Positions 18,644 through 30,385 of a stretch of DNA of 64,000 nt are shown here, one piece after another; within the stretch, counting starts at the first letter, position 1, and every line of letters starts with the position of its first letter. A program made the translations under genes and the position numbers. The notes beneath the pieces were generated by a model, which was not told where the DNA came from, did not search any database, and saw only the letters and a list, made by a program, of their open reading frames with translations. Origin of the DNA: Eutreptiella sp. 'Long Island Sound 2002' (taxonomy: Eukaryota > Euglenozoa > Euglenophyceae > Eutreptiales > Eutreptiaceae); the NCBI GenBank assembly GCA_964036045.1, contig OZ038382.1, positions 140,566,961 through 140,630,960 of the forward strand, in the 5' to 3' direction.

Positions 18644-20190
18644 GTGGCGCCCAAGCATCCCTTCGCCGGCAAATGGTCAGCGCAGCGCGCGATTGACATC
18701 CGCCTCGCGGAGTCCTGGCCAGGGACGGCTGTAGGCTGGAGCGAGGTCTCTGGCAAGCTGCAGCTCACGGTCACGCACCATGAGTCAGCTACGCCCGTGG
18801 AGGCCTTTCCTTCCAGCGACTCCATGCTCGGGGCGCTCTGCCTGTTCCAGGCAGTCAAGGTTGAAGCCCTGCCACCGCTGGACCTTGGCACGCTGCAGCA
18901 GAGGGATGCCAACTTCCACTGGAGTAGGTACCAGGCGGCGATGAGCGACCTGATCGCGTAGTCGGCAGCCGCCCCGCCAGACACCCGGACCAGCTGCAGC
19001 AAGCCGCGGCCGCACAAGTCGGCCCCTTCACAGATGCCGTCCGAGCAGCCTCCCAAGACCAGTTCCTGATGCTCCTGGCAGCTGACGAGCTGCCCAAATG
19101 GCCCATTGTCCGCGTCCCCCTTGTCCACTGGCTGCTCACTTTGCACTCTTCCGATCACAAGAAGCCCCTGCGATGTTAGATTACCCCCCCGGGCGACACC
19201 CATCTTCCCGCCCCCTGCCCCCTCTCCGCGCCGCAGTGGAACGCCGAGATCAGTTGGCACAAGTCCGCCCTCACGTGCCCCGGGATACCATCTCCCATAG
19301 CAATCAAACGGGCTGAACTCGCAGGCACCTCAGCCTCCTCAGAGCCTCTGTGGAAGCGGATGCTTAAGCAGCAGGGCACGCTGGCCGCCTCCACTGATTT
19401 CACCTCCGATATCGAACGGCTCGCAACCACTCCAGACAGCTACGCCCAGCACATCGCCCGGTCCATCCGTGTCCTGTGAACCGACATGTTCATCCCAGAG
19501 AGCGCCATGACCACCCTGCAGTCTGTCAAGAACTGCTGCTCCTTAGCGTCAGCCGTTAAAACAGTGTGGTACGCATCCTTCACCAATCTGCGCCCCTCCC
19601 TGCAAGCCAACCTGCTAGACCTCATCTCCACCGTAGAAGACCTCCATGGGTCGTCCGCCATAGAGTCCCACAAATTCGCAGCCCTCCAGACCCTGGACCC
19701 CCTCGTCGACGTCCCCGCTGCGCGTCATGACCTCATCTGGTCCTCCGCCGCAGCCACACTCCTGGCCGCCCGCCCCACCGTGATTCTCCCCAAAGCGACA
19801 GACCTGCTCCTTGCCGTATCGGACCCAGTGACCTTCCGCGTAGCCGTCCCAGCGGCGGATCAGGGCACAATGCGCACGCAGGGCCCCGACCAGCTGATCA
19901 CCGAGGTATTCACAGCCCTACAGCCAGCAGCGGGCCCCGCAGCAGCCTACGTGTGGTTCGAAAGGCGTGCATCAATCCCGCCTCCACATGTGCCCCCCCC
20001 TGGCCCGTCCCCAACCCCCGAAACAGGCGCCTGGCCCCAGCCATCATACCCACTGCCTTCTCCACCATCTCCTCAGGCACGGGGTGCCTCCCCGACCGGC
20101 CTCCTCCCCCCAGCGCCCCACAGGTTATTCGTCTCCGAGGCCTTCGCACGGTTCCTGATGCCAAACAAGCGTTCACCGCCCTAATCCACC
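18644..20190 (+). pseudogene. Alpha ORF1, gag-like
   Basis: Begins with WSAQRAIDIRLAESWPGT in one frame (to 18,961), then moves by a frameshift into a frame reading TDAVRAASQDQFLMLLAADE and, after stops near 19,175 and 19,477, MFIPESAMTTLQSVKNC and NLRPSLQANLLDLISTVEDL up to about 20,184. Composition and Ala/Leu helices look like real protein, in contrast to the flanking Pro-rich sequence. Position before the zinc motifs and endonuclease implies the nucleic-acid-binding ORF1, but I recognise no RRM or CCHC knuckle. Sequence to 20,627 is Pro-rich continuation. Confidence 0.45.
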
Positions 20191-20760
20191 ATGTAGAGGC
20201 ACCCATCACAGTCCCTGCTCATGCCCTCCGTCAGGGCACCCACTTTCTGTCCGTCCCCTCGAGTCCGCTTTGCACCCTCTTCGCCAGTTCTGCCACACGC
20301 ACCTACGTTGACCCCCACCATCATTATACCATCACCCCGTATTCCCGCACAACCAACGGAGAGCCCTTCCTCCTCCCAGACAGCCCGGTCAAGCCTCCGC
20401 CAAAGAAACGCCTGAAGGCCCCCAAGAACTGCCGCGTTGGTCACCGCCTCAGCGACATGCCTCCCCCAGCGCAGCCCCCTTCGGGGTTCACCACCTCCAC
20501 CAACGCAAGCAGAGCTCCCTCCGCCTCCGCACAAGCGCCCCGGATGTACGAGATTGTGCCCCACACACGGGACACGCCCCATACTGCCCACCGAGGCACT
20601 CCATTTCAGGGGTCGCGTGTGAACTGACTAGCCCTGCACCTCTGCCTGCCCCCCGGCGCCCTTCTGTCCACCCCTTACACACGACTATCCCCTGGACTCC
20701 GCCCTGGCGTATCTCCAGCACCGAGACCGGCACAGCCGCACCGCTTGAGCAGCGTCCCTA

Positions 20761-21535
20761 TTGTCCCGCCTACCGGGAGCAGAATCCCCACCCGGGACCT
20801 CCAGCCCGTCCCCCCAGAGCCTGGGCCCAGCCCCGTGTTGGCAGTGCGGCACCGTCGCTGCCCGGACCCAGGCAGCCTGGATCTGCCCAGTCTGCCACGG
20901 CTCTGACCATGTCCTGCTGCCCCCGCCAGACGACTCCCCCCTCTCCCTGGACGTAGCTTCCTTCGTCTAGCGGCTCACGGCCGCCCGGCCCCCACCCGTC
21001 GAGCCCACGCGCAGCTGCCGGCCCTCTCACCGACAGGTACTTCAGATCCCTCGACATTTCGCTCTCTGGCTGACCCAGGCCTAGCACCTCGTCCACAGTA
21101 GTGACCCCGACCCTGTCATCAGCATCCCCCTGACCGGCAATGGGTATGTGACGTGGATCTTTGATGATTCTCCCTCTCACCTTACCCCCTCGCGACAACC
21201 CCGAGCCCACTACAATACGTCCCTCCATGGCGTCCCGGGCCACCGTTTGTGGCTCACTCTGCCCAGTCAGTCCCCATCTCCATCGGAGCGTGGTTCTGCC
21301 CGTCCTGTGGCCGTCCCGAAGTCCCAGCCGCCACAATCCAGCACCCCCCCCCCCCTCAGCCCTTCTACTTCCCTACGCCATGTGCCTTCACCCGTGCTCA
21401 GGCCAAACAGACCTCACCGCCGACGTCGCCCGGCGCTCCTTTGTCTGCCCCCCTGGCCAGACACTCCTGCAGGGCTCCCAGCGGCCCCTGTTCGCCCTGG
21501 AGCATCGTGCTTCCAAGCCGACCACACCCTGCTAG
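20761..21535 (+). pseudogene. Zinc-binding motifs ahead of alpha endonuclease
   Basis: Two Cys-pair motifs in different frames: CWQCGTVAARTQAAWICPVC (about 20,840-20,900), a C-x2-C...C-x2-C knuckle, and WFCPSCGRPEV (about 21,288-21,320). They sit between ORF1 and the endonuclease, where nucleic-acid-binding knuckles are common in non-LTR elements. Frameshifts separate them, so I cannot say whether they belong to ORF1 or the start of ORF2. Confidence 0.4.
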
Positions 21536-21610
21536 TCCCTTCCCCCCGTTCAGCTCTCCACCAGCACTCCCTCGCCTTCTCACCACTCCACCTGCGCCGC
21601 CAATCCCGGA

Positions 21611-22381
21611 TTGGTTTTCCTCTCGTGGAACATAGGCGGCCTAGCCGGCCACGTAGACTTCGTGGTTCATGTCCTGCTTGCCCTCGAAGTAGACTGTTTT
21701 TCGCTGCAGGAACTCTTGGCGTTCGAGCCGCTACTGCAGTCCCTGCCATCAAGTTACGCCTACCACACCAGCTCCGCCAAGGGCTGCGGTACTGGCTTCA
21801 TGGTGGGCTGGCCCCGCTCGCTACAGCACCCAGCTACCAAACCCCGAGTGGAGCACGACGCCCTGGACCTCCTGGCTTCCACGGTGCGCCTTTACACTCT
21901 CGGATTCATCCTGCTCGCCTCCGTGCACGTCCACCCCCACCTGGACTACAAGGGCTGTTGCGCTGTCCTGCTCAACCTCACCACCCTCGCTGCCTACCTG
22001 CGCGCAGCCCTGGAACTGGTCGGAGGAAACTTTAACATGTCCCGTGAGAGCTGGCGCAGACCCCTCGCAGCCGCACGCCGTGGCACAGGCTGCATGCTAC
22101 GCTTCCGGCTGGCGTTCCCAGTCGACACCTTTAATCACTTCTCCTGCTCCCAGGAGATCCACACAGCCACATGCAGTGATCACGTGTTGACTCGCGGCAC
22201 CTGGTCCATCCCCGATGCAGACGTCCCCCCCTCTTGCACGCCCCACAAGCCCCTCTTGGTCACCGTAGAGCTCATTGAGGGCCCCACCGAAGTGCGCAGC
22301 TGGCGCATGATCCGCTGGCGCCACGCGCTGCCAGGTAGCATCCCTCTCCTCGCCGCCCTGGCGCATCCTCTGTGGGGCTGA
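21611..22381 (+). pseudogene. Alpha APE-type endonuclease domain
   Basis: This enzyme nicks target DNA to prime reverse transcription. A 257-codon open frame shows the exonuclease-endonuclease-phosphatase signature blocks: FLSWNIGGL (Asn codon 21,629-21,631), SLQELL (Glu 21,710-21,712), VGGNFNMS near 22,019-22,039 where relatives have GDFN, CSDHVL (22,172-22,189), and TPHKPLLV, where relatives have SDHxPLLV. Replacement of the Asp in both the GDFN and final SDH blocks suggests loss of activity. The start is taken from the open frame and may not be a real initiation codon. The RT region follows directly. Confidence 0.75.
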
Positions 22382-22402
22382 CTCGCCTCATACCCTGTTG
22401 GC

Positions 22403-24307
22403 GTGATTGCCTACCACCAGTCCCTGTCGCCCGCCGCCAGTCTCCTCATCCCACACACCAGACCTCTCGACCACGTCCTACGAGACCTCCGGCTGCGCTT
22501 AGCCCCTCGCACCGATTCCGACCTGGCAGACCTGCGCCAGTTTCTTGCCAACACAGCTCGGCGCCACGTCGTGGAACGTCCAGACGACGTCCTGCGCACC
22601 ACCTTCATTACCTCAGCCACCAGTAGTGCTCTCTGCCGCCCATCCAAGCCTCTTCGCCCCTACAGCGGCATCCTGCCCGACATCGGTGCCACATTGTCCT
22701 CTCCCAGTGCCCGCCTTCAGGAATTCATGACCAGGCGGCCGCCACCACAGCTCCTCGGGGCCACATCCTGGACCGCGACTTGCTCACGGCCATGTACGAC
22801 CCAACCAAGTGGCACCAATATTTGGACCCCATCGTGCAAATTTCAGCCCCCCCGCTCGGCGACCTACTGGCCGCAGGTCTGGACCCCGAAAAAGGCCAGC
22901 AACGTGGCCTCTACAGCCGATCCATCGCGGCAGGACCCGTCCTTCGAGATGATGGCATCTGGACATCGGCCACCACACCCGGCACCCTGTTCACGGGCCT
23001 GTACCAGTGCCCGCAGGCACTCCTGCAGCAGCTGCGCCGCGGAAGAGTCGAGGCTGTGCAGGGACACGTCCAGCTCGTAGACGCCGGCATGGACTCCATC
23101 TCCTTCGACTCCGTCATGATGGGCATCAACAAGGGTAAACCCTTCCCCCAACTCTTCAAAGCCCACCCCCAGCTCCTTCCTCACTGGCACTGAGTCCCGC
23201 GCTGCCCGCACCATGTTGGTGCAGTCCCTCGAGGTATCAGGCACCCTCCCCCCCAACGCTTTTGCCTACCGCTCTGACATGCGGCCAGCATTTTTAGCGC
23301 TCTCCTTCCGTGCAGCCGTCTTCTCCAGCCTGGAGACCCACAGCACAGCGGCCATCACAGACTGGGACTCAGCCGAGGCATTCCTCCACTAGCAGCGGAA
23401 GGACTGCACCCTCCTCCACAGCATCCTCCAGCTACCCTGAGACCTCGGCCCGTGGGCCGTTAAATACTACGGGCGCCTCCGCATACATCCCTTAGCTGAG
23501 GAGGGGCTCGCCCCGCCCTATGTCAGCGATGAGGGGTGGAACCAGGGCGACAACCCCTCCAGTGACACCTAGCAAGTCGGCGCACTGGTGGTCAGTGGCA
23601 GCCTGCCCCACCCCACAGACGCCCAGGTACCCCCAGGCCCCAACGGCAGCCCCGTCAACAACATGTCGTACTCCGATCGTCACCGCCTGGTGAGCCCCAC
23701 CCTTCCCTCCTTGGTGGCCCTGACCCGCCTCTGCACTCGGGCCACAGTAGCCAAGGGCGGCCTTGTCCACATGGATAAGCTCCGCTTTTTCTCTCTCCGA
23801 CTAGGGGAAACCGGTCCAGTCCAGCTATCATCTCCCGTGCCCTTCTACCTCACCTACCGCGAGTGCCCCCAGGTTGTTGGCATCCTCCTGTCCCGTGGGC
23901 TCCAGCCCCCACAGGCCTATGCTGACGTCGCCACGCAGGCCAAGCGGATGCGCCTCCGCGTCGACGCCGTCCCCACGAACACCATCCGAGCGCTACGCTC
24001 CTTGTTGGCCTTTGTCCTGTCCCAGCTGGACTTCTCGCCTCAGGTGTTGCCATTCCCCCAAAACACATCGAAGAGCTGGCCATTCAGACCCGGGGCTTTC
24101 TACCGCCATGTTCTGGGCCTTCCGTGCTGGGTCTCTCGCGCCCTCCTGTCCCTGCCCCCCCGCTACGGGGGCCCGGGCTGCCCGCACCTGCCCCTCCGCA
24201 CCGCGTGCCGCCTCCCCCTCACATACACGCAAGCCACCTGCTCTCGGAGCTTCCTAGCTCCCGTGTCAGCCCGGTACCTCAGCTCCACTAGCGCTGCGAG
24301 GCAGTGA
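22403..24307 (+). pseudogene. Alpha reverse transcriptase, inactivated
   Basis: Several frames together give RT blocks in order: fingers sequence near 22,780-23,193; GTLPPNAFAYRSDMRPAFLA (about 23,239-23,300), corresponding to the 'Q-x-GFR' region; ITDWDSAEAFLH (near 23,356-23,389) for the 'D-x-KAFD' block, directly followed by TAG; EGWNQGDNPSS (about 23,531) for the 'QGDPLSP' block; and MSYSDRHRLVS (about 23,662). The active-site YxDD is YSDR, lacking the second Asp. HMDKLRFFSLRL then fits the thumb-proximal block. At least three stops and two frameshifts confirm a pseudogene. Confidence 0.75.
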
Positions 24308-24383
24308 AGTACACCCCCTTGCAGCCGCGGCCCAGCGCCTCTCTCTCCAGGTCTCCGTCCTCCCTGACTCCTCTGTCCGTGCT

Positions 24384-25007
24384 ATGCCAATCTGCTTCGA
24401 CGCCGACCCCGCCCTCCTGCACGCCCACCTGCACCTCATCGTCCCCACTCATGCCGCCCTCGACCAATGCTACGGAGGCGGGGGCATAGTACTCTATGCC
24501 CCAGGCACTTGCATAGTCCTCCGAGCCTGGTACGGCCTTCGCGTGTGGGCCACCCCAGCGGGCATGGAGTGGCTAGCCCGCCTGGTGGCCCTGCACCTCC
24601 TGCAGGGGTGGCGAGGCCGCCTCACATCAGCCCTTGACGGCACCTCCGCGCTCCACTGCGCCTACACCCGATTCCCCCCAAAAGCTCACCATTCTGGAAC
24701 TCATTCGGCGGAGCGTCCCTCCACGCTCCTGCACCTTCACGCCCACCACGAGGTGTGGTGTCCGGCCCAACATGACACCCAGGACACGCACCTGCTGGCC
24801 CTCCTCAACTGTGAAGCCCACCAACTCGCCGCCCGTGGCGCCTCGACCCCAACCCCATGGGCTGTCCCCTCCCCCAGCACCTCCCCCCGCCCCTGCTGCT
24901 GTACTACCAACGGGCCCTGCTGCTTGAGCCGCAGATTGGTCTTGACCGGGCGTACCACGACGTCGCAGCTGCAACCTACTTCACCGGCAGCTGCGCCTTG
25001 CGCCTCT
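24384..25007 (+). pseudogene. Alpha RNase H domain
   Basis: The open frame 24,384-25,040 shows DQCYGGGGIVLYAPG (first strand and Asp block), GMEWLARLVALHLL (helix with Glu), SALDGTSALHC (Asp) and, in the same frame, WCPAQHDTQDTHLLAL then CEAHQLAARG, the usual His and last Asp/Ala region. The order and spacing match the RNase H that follows RT in I- and R1-like non-LTR elements. The C-terminal part of the frame is Pro/Ser-rich and may be out of frame. Confidence 0.55.
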
Positions 25008-25126
25008 GACCGGATGGGGGCCCCTTCTACAACCTCCTAGAGTCCGGTGAACTGCCCAAACGCGCCATCAAGTGTGCGCTCCTGTACCGGGCGTTGGAGT
25101 GGCAGCCAGCCCCAGACCTCGACATC

Positions 25127-25139
25127 GCCATGGAGTGCC
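25127..25139. repeat. 13-bp target-site duplication, left copy
   Basis: CCATGGAGTGCCA lies directly next to the tail of the SINE-like repeat. It is identical to 25,574-25,586. Confidence 0.95.
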
Positions 25140-25573
25140 AGGTAGGTAGGTAGGTAGGTGCCCTCGGTCGTGGAGAGGCGCCCCATGGTTCCCCCTGGCG
25201 TCGCCCCTGTGACGAACAGGAAGAGGCTCCGCGCGTGAAGAGGGGAGGCGGCTTACATCCCGCTAGACCTGACTGTTGGCCCCCAACAAAGCGGCCCCGG
25301 GCTACACCGGGAGGGCTGATCGCCGCCAGCGTGACGTGCTTGTCTCGCCGGGAGGGTGTGCCCCCGTGCTTGCGCACGTCCCCTCCTTTGGGCGGAACCC
25401 TAGGGGTTCACCGGACTTCCTGGCGTATCCCGTTCCCAAGGCATGCATGCACGTTCTTGGTACTAGGGTTCCGAGGCGCTTGGGTGTCGCACGCTCCGCC
25501 TCGAGTCCCAAAGCAGCGCAGGCCTTAGGATGCAGCCTTACCCCCGGGCTCCGGATCTCGTTTGGCCGGGTCA
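25140..25573 (-). mobile_element. SINE-like repeat, copy 2, in alpha C-terminus
   Basis: 434 bp, minus orientation, related throughout to 12,494-12,923. Its 5' end is at 25,573 (TGACCCGGCC on the minus strand) and its 3' tail is (CTAC)n, seen as GTAGGTAGG at 25,140. It is bounded by the perfect 13-bp repeat CCATGGAGTGCCA. It has no ORF. The clean duplication and tail show LINE-type retrotransposition. The tail bases CGAG-x-GCACC plus CTAC repeats resemble the delta end (CGAAGATACC plus CTACC). Confidence 0.85.
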
Positions 25574-25586
25574 CCATGGAGTGCCA
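25574..25586. repeat. 13-bp target-site duplication, right copy
   Basis: CCATGGAGTGCCA adjoins the 5' end of the SINE-like repeat. The zinc-domain frame resumes through it as MECHLC. Confidence 0.95.
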
Positions 25587-26409
25587 TTTATGCGGCGTCT
25601 CGCAGGCCCAGCTATGGAGACACGTCTGCAGCTGCTGTCCCGGCGCGTACCTACATCTCTTTCACGCCCGTGCCCTGCTCCTCCTCGATGTTACCCCGTC
25701 CAGTAGGGCCGCCGTCACCGCCGACGGGGTACTCCTCGACCAGAACCGACGGCCCGTTCTGCAATGCTCCTGGGACGCCCACTACGTGCACGGCCATGCC
25801 GACAATGACAACGTACTCACAGCGTCTGGCCTCTCGTTCCACATCTCCGACAGAGACCAGGCCGTCCTCTCTGTCGTCACTAGGCGACGAGCCGCACGAG
25901 TAATTGTAAGCCTGTTGGCCTGGCCTGCACCGTCCCCGCCTGAGGTGCTGGCCCTCTGGACCTCACTGCCGTACCCGCTCTGCTCCCCAGACGAGCCTCC
26001 GCCACAGCCCCCAGCAGTCACCATCCGTGACCCTCAGAGCTACATGCCCTCGGTATATAGTCTGGCGGCGGCCTGCCTGGACCGGGGCCTTGCGTCGTGG
26101 CACGTGTGCTGTGCAGGTCAGCTCCATTTTGCTCTACCGGTGAAGCCGCGCTGGCACCCAGGACCGCCGGTACGGCTTATAGTGTTACCACCAAAGACCC
26201 TCTACTGGGCGATCGCTCTATTGGCGGAATCAGGTGGGCAGCCCCCGGGGGCTGGCGTGGCCTTCCTTACGGCTGTGCCTCCTGGGGACCAAGCACTGAC
26301 TCTCCCACTGCCACTGCAGCCTTATGCCCTGGGCCCACTATGGCTATTTGCCTCTGCCGTTGGGAGCCACCACTGGGCCCTGCAGCCAGCAACCAAGCCC
26401 ACACAGTGA

Positions 26410-26973
26410 ACTGCGGGCAACAGCTCAAAGCAACTACTGGTTCTCCCACGTGCTCAGGGAGGCAGAGGTAGGACCAGTGTGCGCCCCCCCCCCCCCCCCC
26501 ACGCACCGACCCCTGCGGACAGAGCCCGCAGCGGGAACGCAGACAGACCAAGCCGCGGCGGCGGGGTCGTGAAGCACTAGAGCGGCACTGGCGCCAGCGG
26601 GCAGGGCCAGGCGCGGCGCAGCCATGTGACCCGTCATGCCCTGCAAGCGCCACCAGCATGCATGCCCTGCCCCCCTGCCCCGCGCACGCCACACACACAG
26701 GCACGGCGGCATCTCTCTCCCGTATGTGCCACCACGGGGTACGGGGGCGGGCAACAGTCACGCAGGATTTGAGACCGGACAACGGCGATTCGCCTATCCC
26801 AGTCGTGTCGGCACAGAGGCGTGTGCTGACTGCGGGCCCAGGCCTCCGGCACAGGCCTTGACCCAAACCAAACCACAAAAACCGCCCCTCAGCTTGTTGT
26901 CTTCTGCCCCCCCCTTTGCTTCTTGGTGTCCCGCGCTCGCCGACGGTTGTGCCCCCCCCAACCCCCCCCGGGG
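26410..26973 (+). other. Alpha 3' region
   Basis: No coding signal. A C-rich run (26,489-26,500) and an AAACC-rich stretch (GACCCAAACCAAACCACAAA, 26,859) precede the junction with X copy A. No terminal microsatellite of alpha itself can be identified. Confidence 0.35.
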
Positions 26974-27830
26974 TTTGTGGTTTGAGGTTTGACTTTGCAG
27001 GTACTAGACGCCTTTCGGCCCCGGGGGGCCACCTGGTCAAGCCAGGTGATATCTTCCCCACCAGGTCCTAGTGGGGGGCCCTCCATGACGCACCCCCTGC
27101 CTGGTGGTGGAGTCCCCCGGGCTCCCAGGGCTCGGAGCCCTGTCCCTCCCCGCCTTCCCCATTACGCCACTCCCCGGTCAGTTCATCAATTTGCAGCAGT
27201 GGCTGCGGGCGCTTACCCACCGCGTCGCCCCCCTTAATGCGTGATCGCCCGGGCTGCTGGCGCTGACGGGCCCGTGCTACTAGCTTGTCGCCAGTGGGAC
27301 CCTGGTGGGCTGGCGCCCAGGCTGCCTAGCCTTGGGGCTGGTGCTTGCCGCAGTGCGCAACCACGGCCTCCGCGGGTGCAGTGCCCTGGTCGTGTGTGCC
27401 CGGTGCTCGCGGCCGGTTCGGGGGGGTCGGGGCCGGTGCTGGGTGTTGTGTCTTCCCCGTTTCCCCCTGCCCGCCCCGCGTGTCCTGCGCTGTGTGTGGT
27501 GGGCCGTTCCGTCTGGGTGTCCCTTATCCTCGCTCACTGGTACGCCATTCCAGGCGGTCCGTGCATTCTGCGGGCTCGGTTCGGTTGCCCTTCTTGTTTT
27601 CCCCGCACGTCCTCTGCCTGTGTGTGCGCTCGCGCTCTTGCGGCGTCCACTCCCCCCCCCCTTCCCCGGGTTGGTGTGGCGCGCGCACCTTGCACGGTCC
27701 CGGTGCTGGGCAATGGTAGGGCCGTTCCACTCAGTCCGTGCCCCTCCGCGTGTCCTGCCTCCGTCCTGTGCTCCGTTTGGCTTGCCGGGGCGGGGGCGGC
27801 CCGGTCCCGTTTCCCCCTACCTGGCTTCGG
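26974..27830 (-). repeat. Conserved X 3' tail, copy A
   Basis: Shared with 54,250-55,133 and 62,391-63,258. Landmarks include GTACTAGACGCC, then the stem CACCTGG / CCAGGTG (27,030-27,048), a second stem CCCCACC / AGTGGGG (27,057-27,077), and the Cys/Gly-free GC-rich segment running through CCAGTGGGACC and the CGCTCACTGGTACGCCAT stretch near 27,533. Conservation of hairpins next to a terminal microsatellite is what is expected for an RT recognition tail. Confidence 0.8.
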
Positions 27831-30385
27831 GCTGCGCGCCCCCCGTGGGGTGGGTGCGGGCGTGGGGACCCGTCACCAACCCCACCGCGCGCACTCCTGG
27901 GACCTTGCCTTGCGTGCTGGCCTAGCTCGCTGTAGGGGCGGCACAAGAGCGCCCGGGGGGGGGGGCCTCTTGCCTTGGTGCGGGGCGTCCGGGGTCGGGC
28001 GCTCTCCCACCCCCGACCAGTCGTCCTTTCGGGCGTGCGGCCGGGGCCACTACCCACTGGCTGTGGGTGCGGGCGCTGCGGGCGTGGAGACCCGTCACCA
28101 ACCCCACAGCACGCGCTCTTGCGAGCTGGCTTTGCGCCCTGTGGGGGCGGAATGAGGGTGCCCGGGGGGCGCGCTTCTTGCCTGGGTCGGGGCGTCCGGG
28201 GTCGGGCGCTCTCCCACCCCCGACCACTCGTCCTTTCGGGCGTGTGGCCGGGGTCCACTTCCCACTGCCTGTGGGCGCGGGGGATGCGGGCGTGAGGACC
28301 CGTCACCAACCCTACGGTGCGCGCTCTTGCGAGCTGGCTTTGCGCGCTGTGGAGGCGGCAGGAGGGCGCCCGGGGGGGGCGCCTCTTGCCTGGGTGTGAG
28401 GCGTCCGGGGTCGGGCGCTTTCCCACCCCCGACGACTCGTCCTTTTGGGCGTGCGGCCGGGGCCCACTACCCACTGCCTGTGAATGCCGGGGGATGCGGG
28501 CGTGGGGACCCGTCACCAACCTCACAGCGGGCGCTAATGCGTGCAGGCTTTGCGCGCTATGGCGGCGGCATGAGGGTGCCCGGGGAAGGCGCCTCTTTCC
28601 TGGGTGTGGGCCGTCCGGGTTCGGGCGCTCCCCCATGCCCGACCACCCGTTCTTTCGGGCGTGCGGCCCACTAGCCACTGGCTGTGGGGACGGGGGATGC
28701 GGGCGTGGGGACCCGTCACCAATTCCACAGCGCGCACTCTTGCGTGCTGGCTTTGCGCGCTGTGGGGGCGGCATGAGGGTGCCAGGGGGGGGTGCCTCTT
28801 GCCCGGTAGTGGGGCGTCCGGGGTCGGGCGCACTCCCATCCCCGACATCTCGTCCCTTCAGGCGTGCGGCCGGGGCCCACTGGCCACTGGCTGTGAGTGC
28901 GGGGGGTGCGGGCGTGGGGACCCGTCACCGACCCCACAGCGCGCGCTCTTGCGTGCTGGCTTTGCGCGCTGTGGGGGCGGCATGAAGGTGCCCGGGGGGA
29001 GGCGCCTCTTGCGGGGCTGGGGGGCGTCCGGGGTCAGCAGCTCTCCCATTCCCGACCTCTCGTCCGTTCGGGCGTGCAGCCGGGGCCCACTACCCGCTGG
29101 CTGTGGGTGCGGGGGGTGCGGGCGTGGGGACCCGTCACCAACCCCACAGCGCGCGCTCTTGCGAGCTGGCTTTGCGCGCTGTGGGGGCGGCATGTGGGTG
29201 CCAGGGGGGGGCGCCTTTTGCCCGGCTGTGGGGCGTCCGGGGTCGGGCGCACTCCCATCCCCGACATCTCGTCCCTTCAGGCGTGCGGCCGGGGCCCACT
29301 GGCCACTGGCTGTGAGTGCGGGGGGTGCGGGCGTGGGGACCCGTCACCGACCCCACAGCGCGCGCTCTTGCGTGCTGGCTTTGCGCGCTGTGGGGGCGGC
29401 ATGAAGGTGCCCGGGGGGAGGCGCCTCTTGCGGGGCTGGGGGGCGTCCGGGGTCAGCAGCTCTCCCAACCCCGACCTCTCGTCCGTTCGGGCGTGCAGCT
29501 GGGGCCCACTAGCCACTGGCTGTGGGTGCGGGGGGTGCGGGCATGGGGACCCGTCACCAACCCCACAGCGCGCGCTCTTGCGAGCTGGCTTTGCGCGCTG
29601 TGGGGGTGGCATGTCGGTGCTCGGGGGGGGGGCGCCTCTTGCCTGGTTGTGGGCCGTCCGGGGTCGGGCGCTCTCCCACCCCCGACCACTCGTCCCTTCG
29701 GGCGTGCGCCCGGGGCCCACTATCCACCGGCTGTGGTTGCGGGGGGTGCTGGCGTGGGGACCCGCCACCAACCCCACAGCGCGCGCTCTTGCGAGCCAGC
29801 TTTGCGCCCTGTGGGGGTGACATGAGGGTGCCCGGGGGGGCGCCCCTTGCCTTGGTGTGGGGCGTCGGGGGTTGGGCGCTCTCCCACCCCCGACCACTCG
29901 TCCTTTTGGGCGTGCGGCCGGGGGCCACTACCCACTGGCTCCGGGCGCAGGGGTTCCGGGTTTGGGGACCTGTCACCAACCCCACAGCACGCACTCTTGC
30001 GTGCTGGCTTTGCGCGCTGTGAGGTCGGCATGAGGGTGCCCGGGGGGGGCGCCTCTTGCTGGAATGTGGGGCGTCCGGGGTCGGGCGGTCTCCCACCCCC
30101 GACCACTCGTCCTTTTGGGCATGCGGCCGGGGCCCACTACCCACTGGCTGTGGGCGCAAGGGGTGCGGGCGTAGAGACTCATCACCAACCCCACAGCGCG
30201 CGCTCTTGCGAGCTGGCTTTGCGCGCTGTTGGGGCGGCACGAGGGCGCCTGGGGGGGGCGCCTCGTGCCGGGGTGTGGGGCGTACGGGGACGGGCGCTCC
30301 CCCACCCCCGACCTCTCGTCCTTTCGGGCGTGCAGCCGGGGCCCGCTTCCCACTGGCTGTGGTTGCGGGGTGCGGGCGTGGGGGC
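27831..30385 (-). repeat. About 209-bp satellite-like tandem array, 12 copies
   Basis: GGGCGTGCGGCCGGGGCCCA-type anchors recur at about 28,039, 28,239, 28,448, 28,656, 28,859, 29,068, 29,279, 29,488, 29,699, 29,907, 30,117 and 30,327, giving a period of 200-211. Units also share GGGGACCCGTCACC, GGCTTTGCGC and CTCCCACCCCCGACC. All long frames across it are repeats of one another and not genes. Copy B has a four-unit version with a period near 197. Confidence 0.9.

Larger units (their letters stand above)
25012..26409 (+). pseudogene. Alpha C-terminal zinc domain, split by a SINE-like insertion
   Basis: Upstream of the insertion the frame reads AIKCALLYRALEWQPAPDLD and ends at IAMEC. Downstream it restarts as MECHLCGVSQAQLWRHVCS with CSCCPG, a C-x2-C...H...C knuckle typical of the C-terminus of non-LTR RT proteins. 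Both sides share the 13-bp duplication, so the frame was continuous before insertion. The remaining 250 codons end in PVRLIVLPPKTLYWAIALLA and LWLFASAVGSHHWAL, a segment resembling the C-terminus of beta (VLWQERPGTPLLLLVVATRG near 58 kb). Its function is unknown. Stop at 26,407-26,409. Confidence 0.6.
17480..26973 (+). mobile_element. Non-LTR retrotransposon 'alpha' (APE endonuclease, RT, RNase H), decayed
   Basis: Plus-strand order: basic region, ORF1, zinc motifs, endonuclease, RT, RNase H, zinc C-terminus. That is the layout of an APE-type (I/R1/L1-like) non-LTR element with an RNase H domain. Numerous stops, frameshifts and altered catalytic residues show it is inactive. A SINE-like repeat lies in its C-terminus. 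The 3' limit is placed where X copy A begins (26,974); the 5' limit is approximate. Confidence 0.75.

Noticed and set aside
21148-22035. 295-codon frame overlapping the alpha endonuclease
   Set aside because: Pro/Arg/Ser-rich shadow; the endonuclease motifs are in the neighbouring frame.
26974-26994. Telomere repeat (AAACCCT type)
   Set aside because: The unit is AAACCTC with variants and only about three copies, located at a retroelement 3' end in all three cases, so it is a tail microsatellite and not telomeric DNA.
27831-30385. Overlapping open frames of 200-490 codons on both strands
   Set aside because: All are readings of the same 209-bp tandem unit, with repeated near-identical peptide segments. 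Satellite shadow, not genes.
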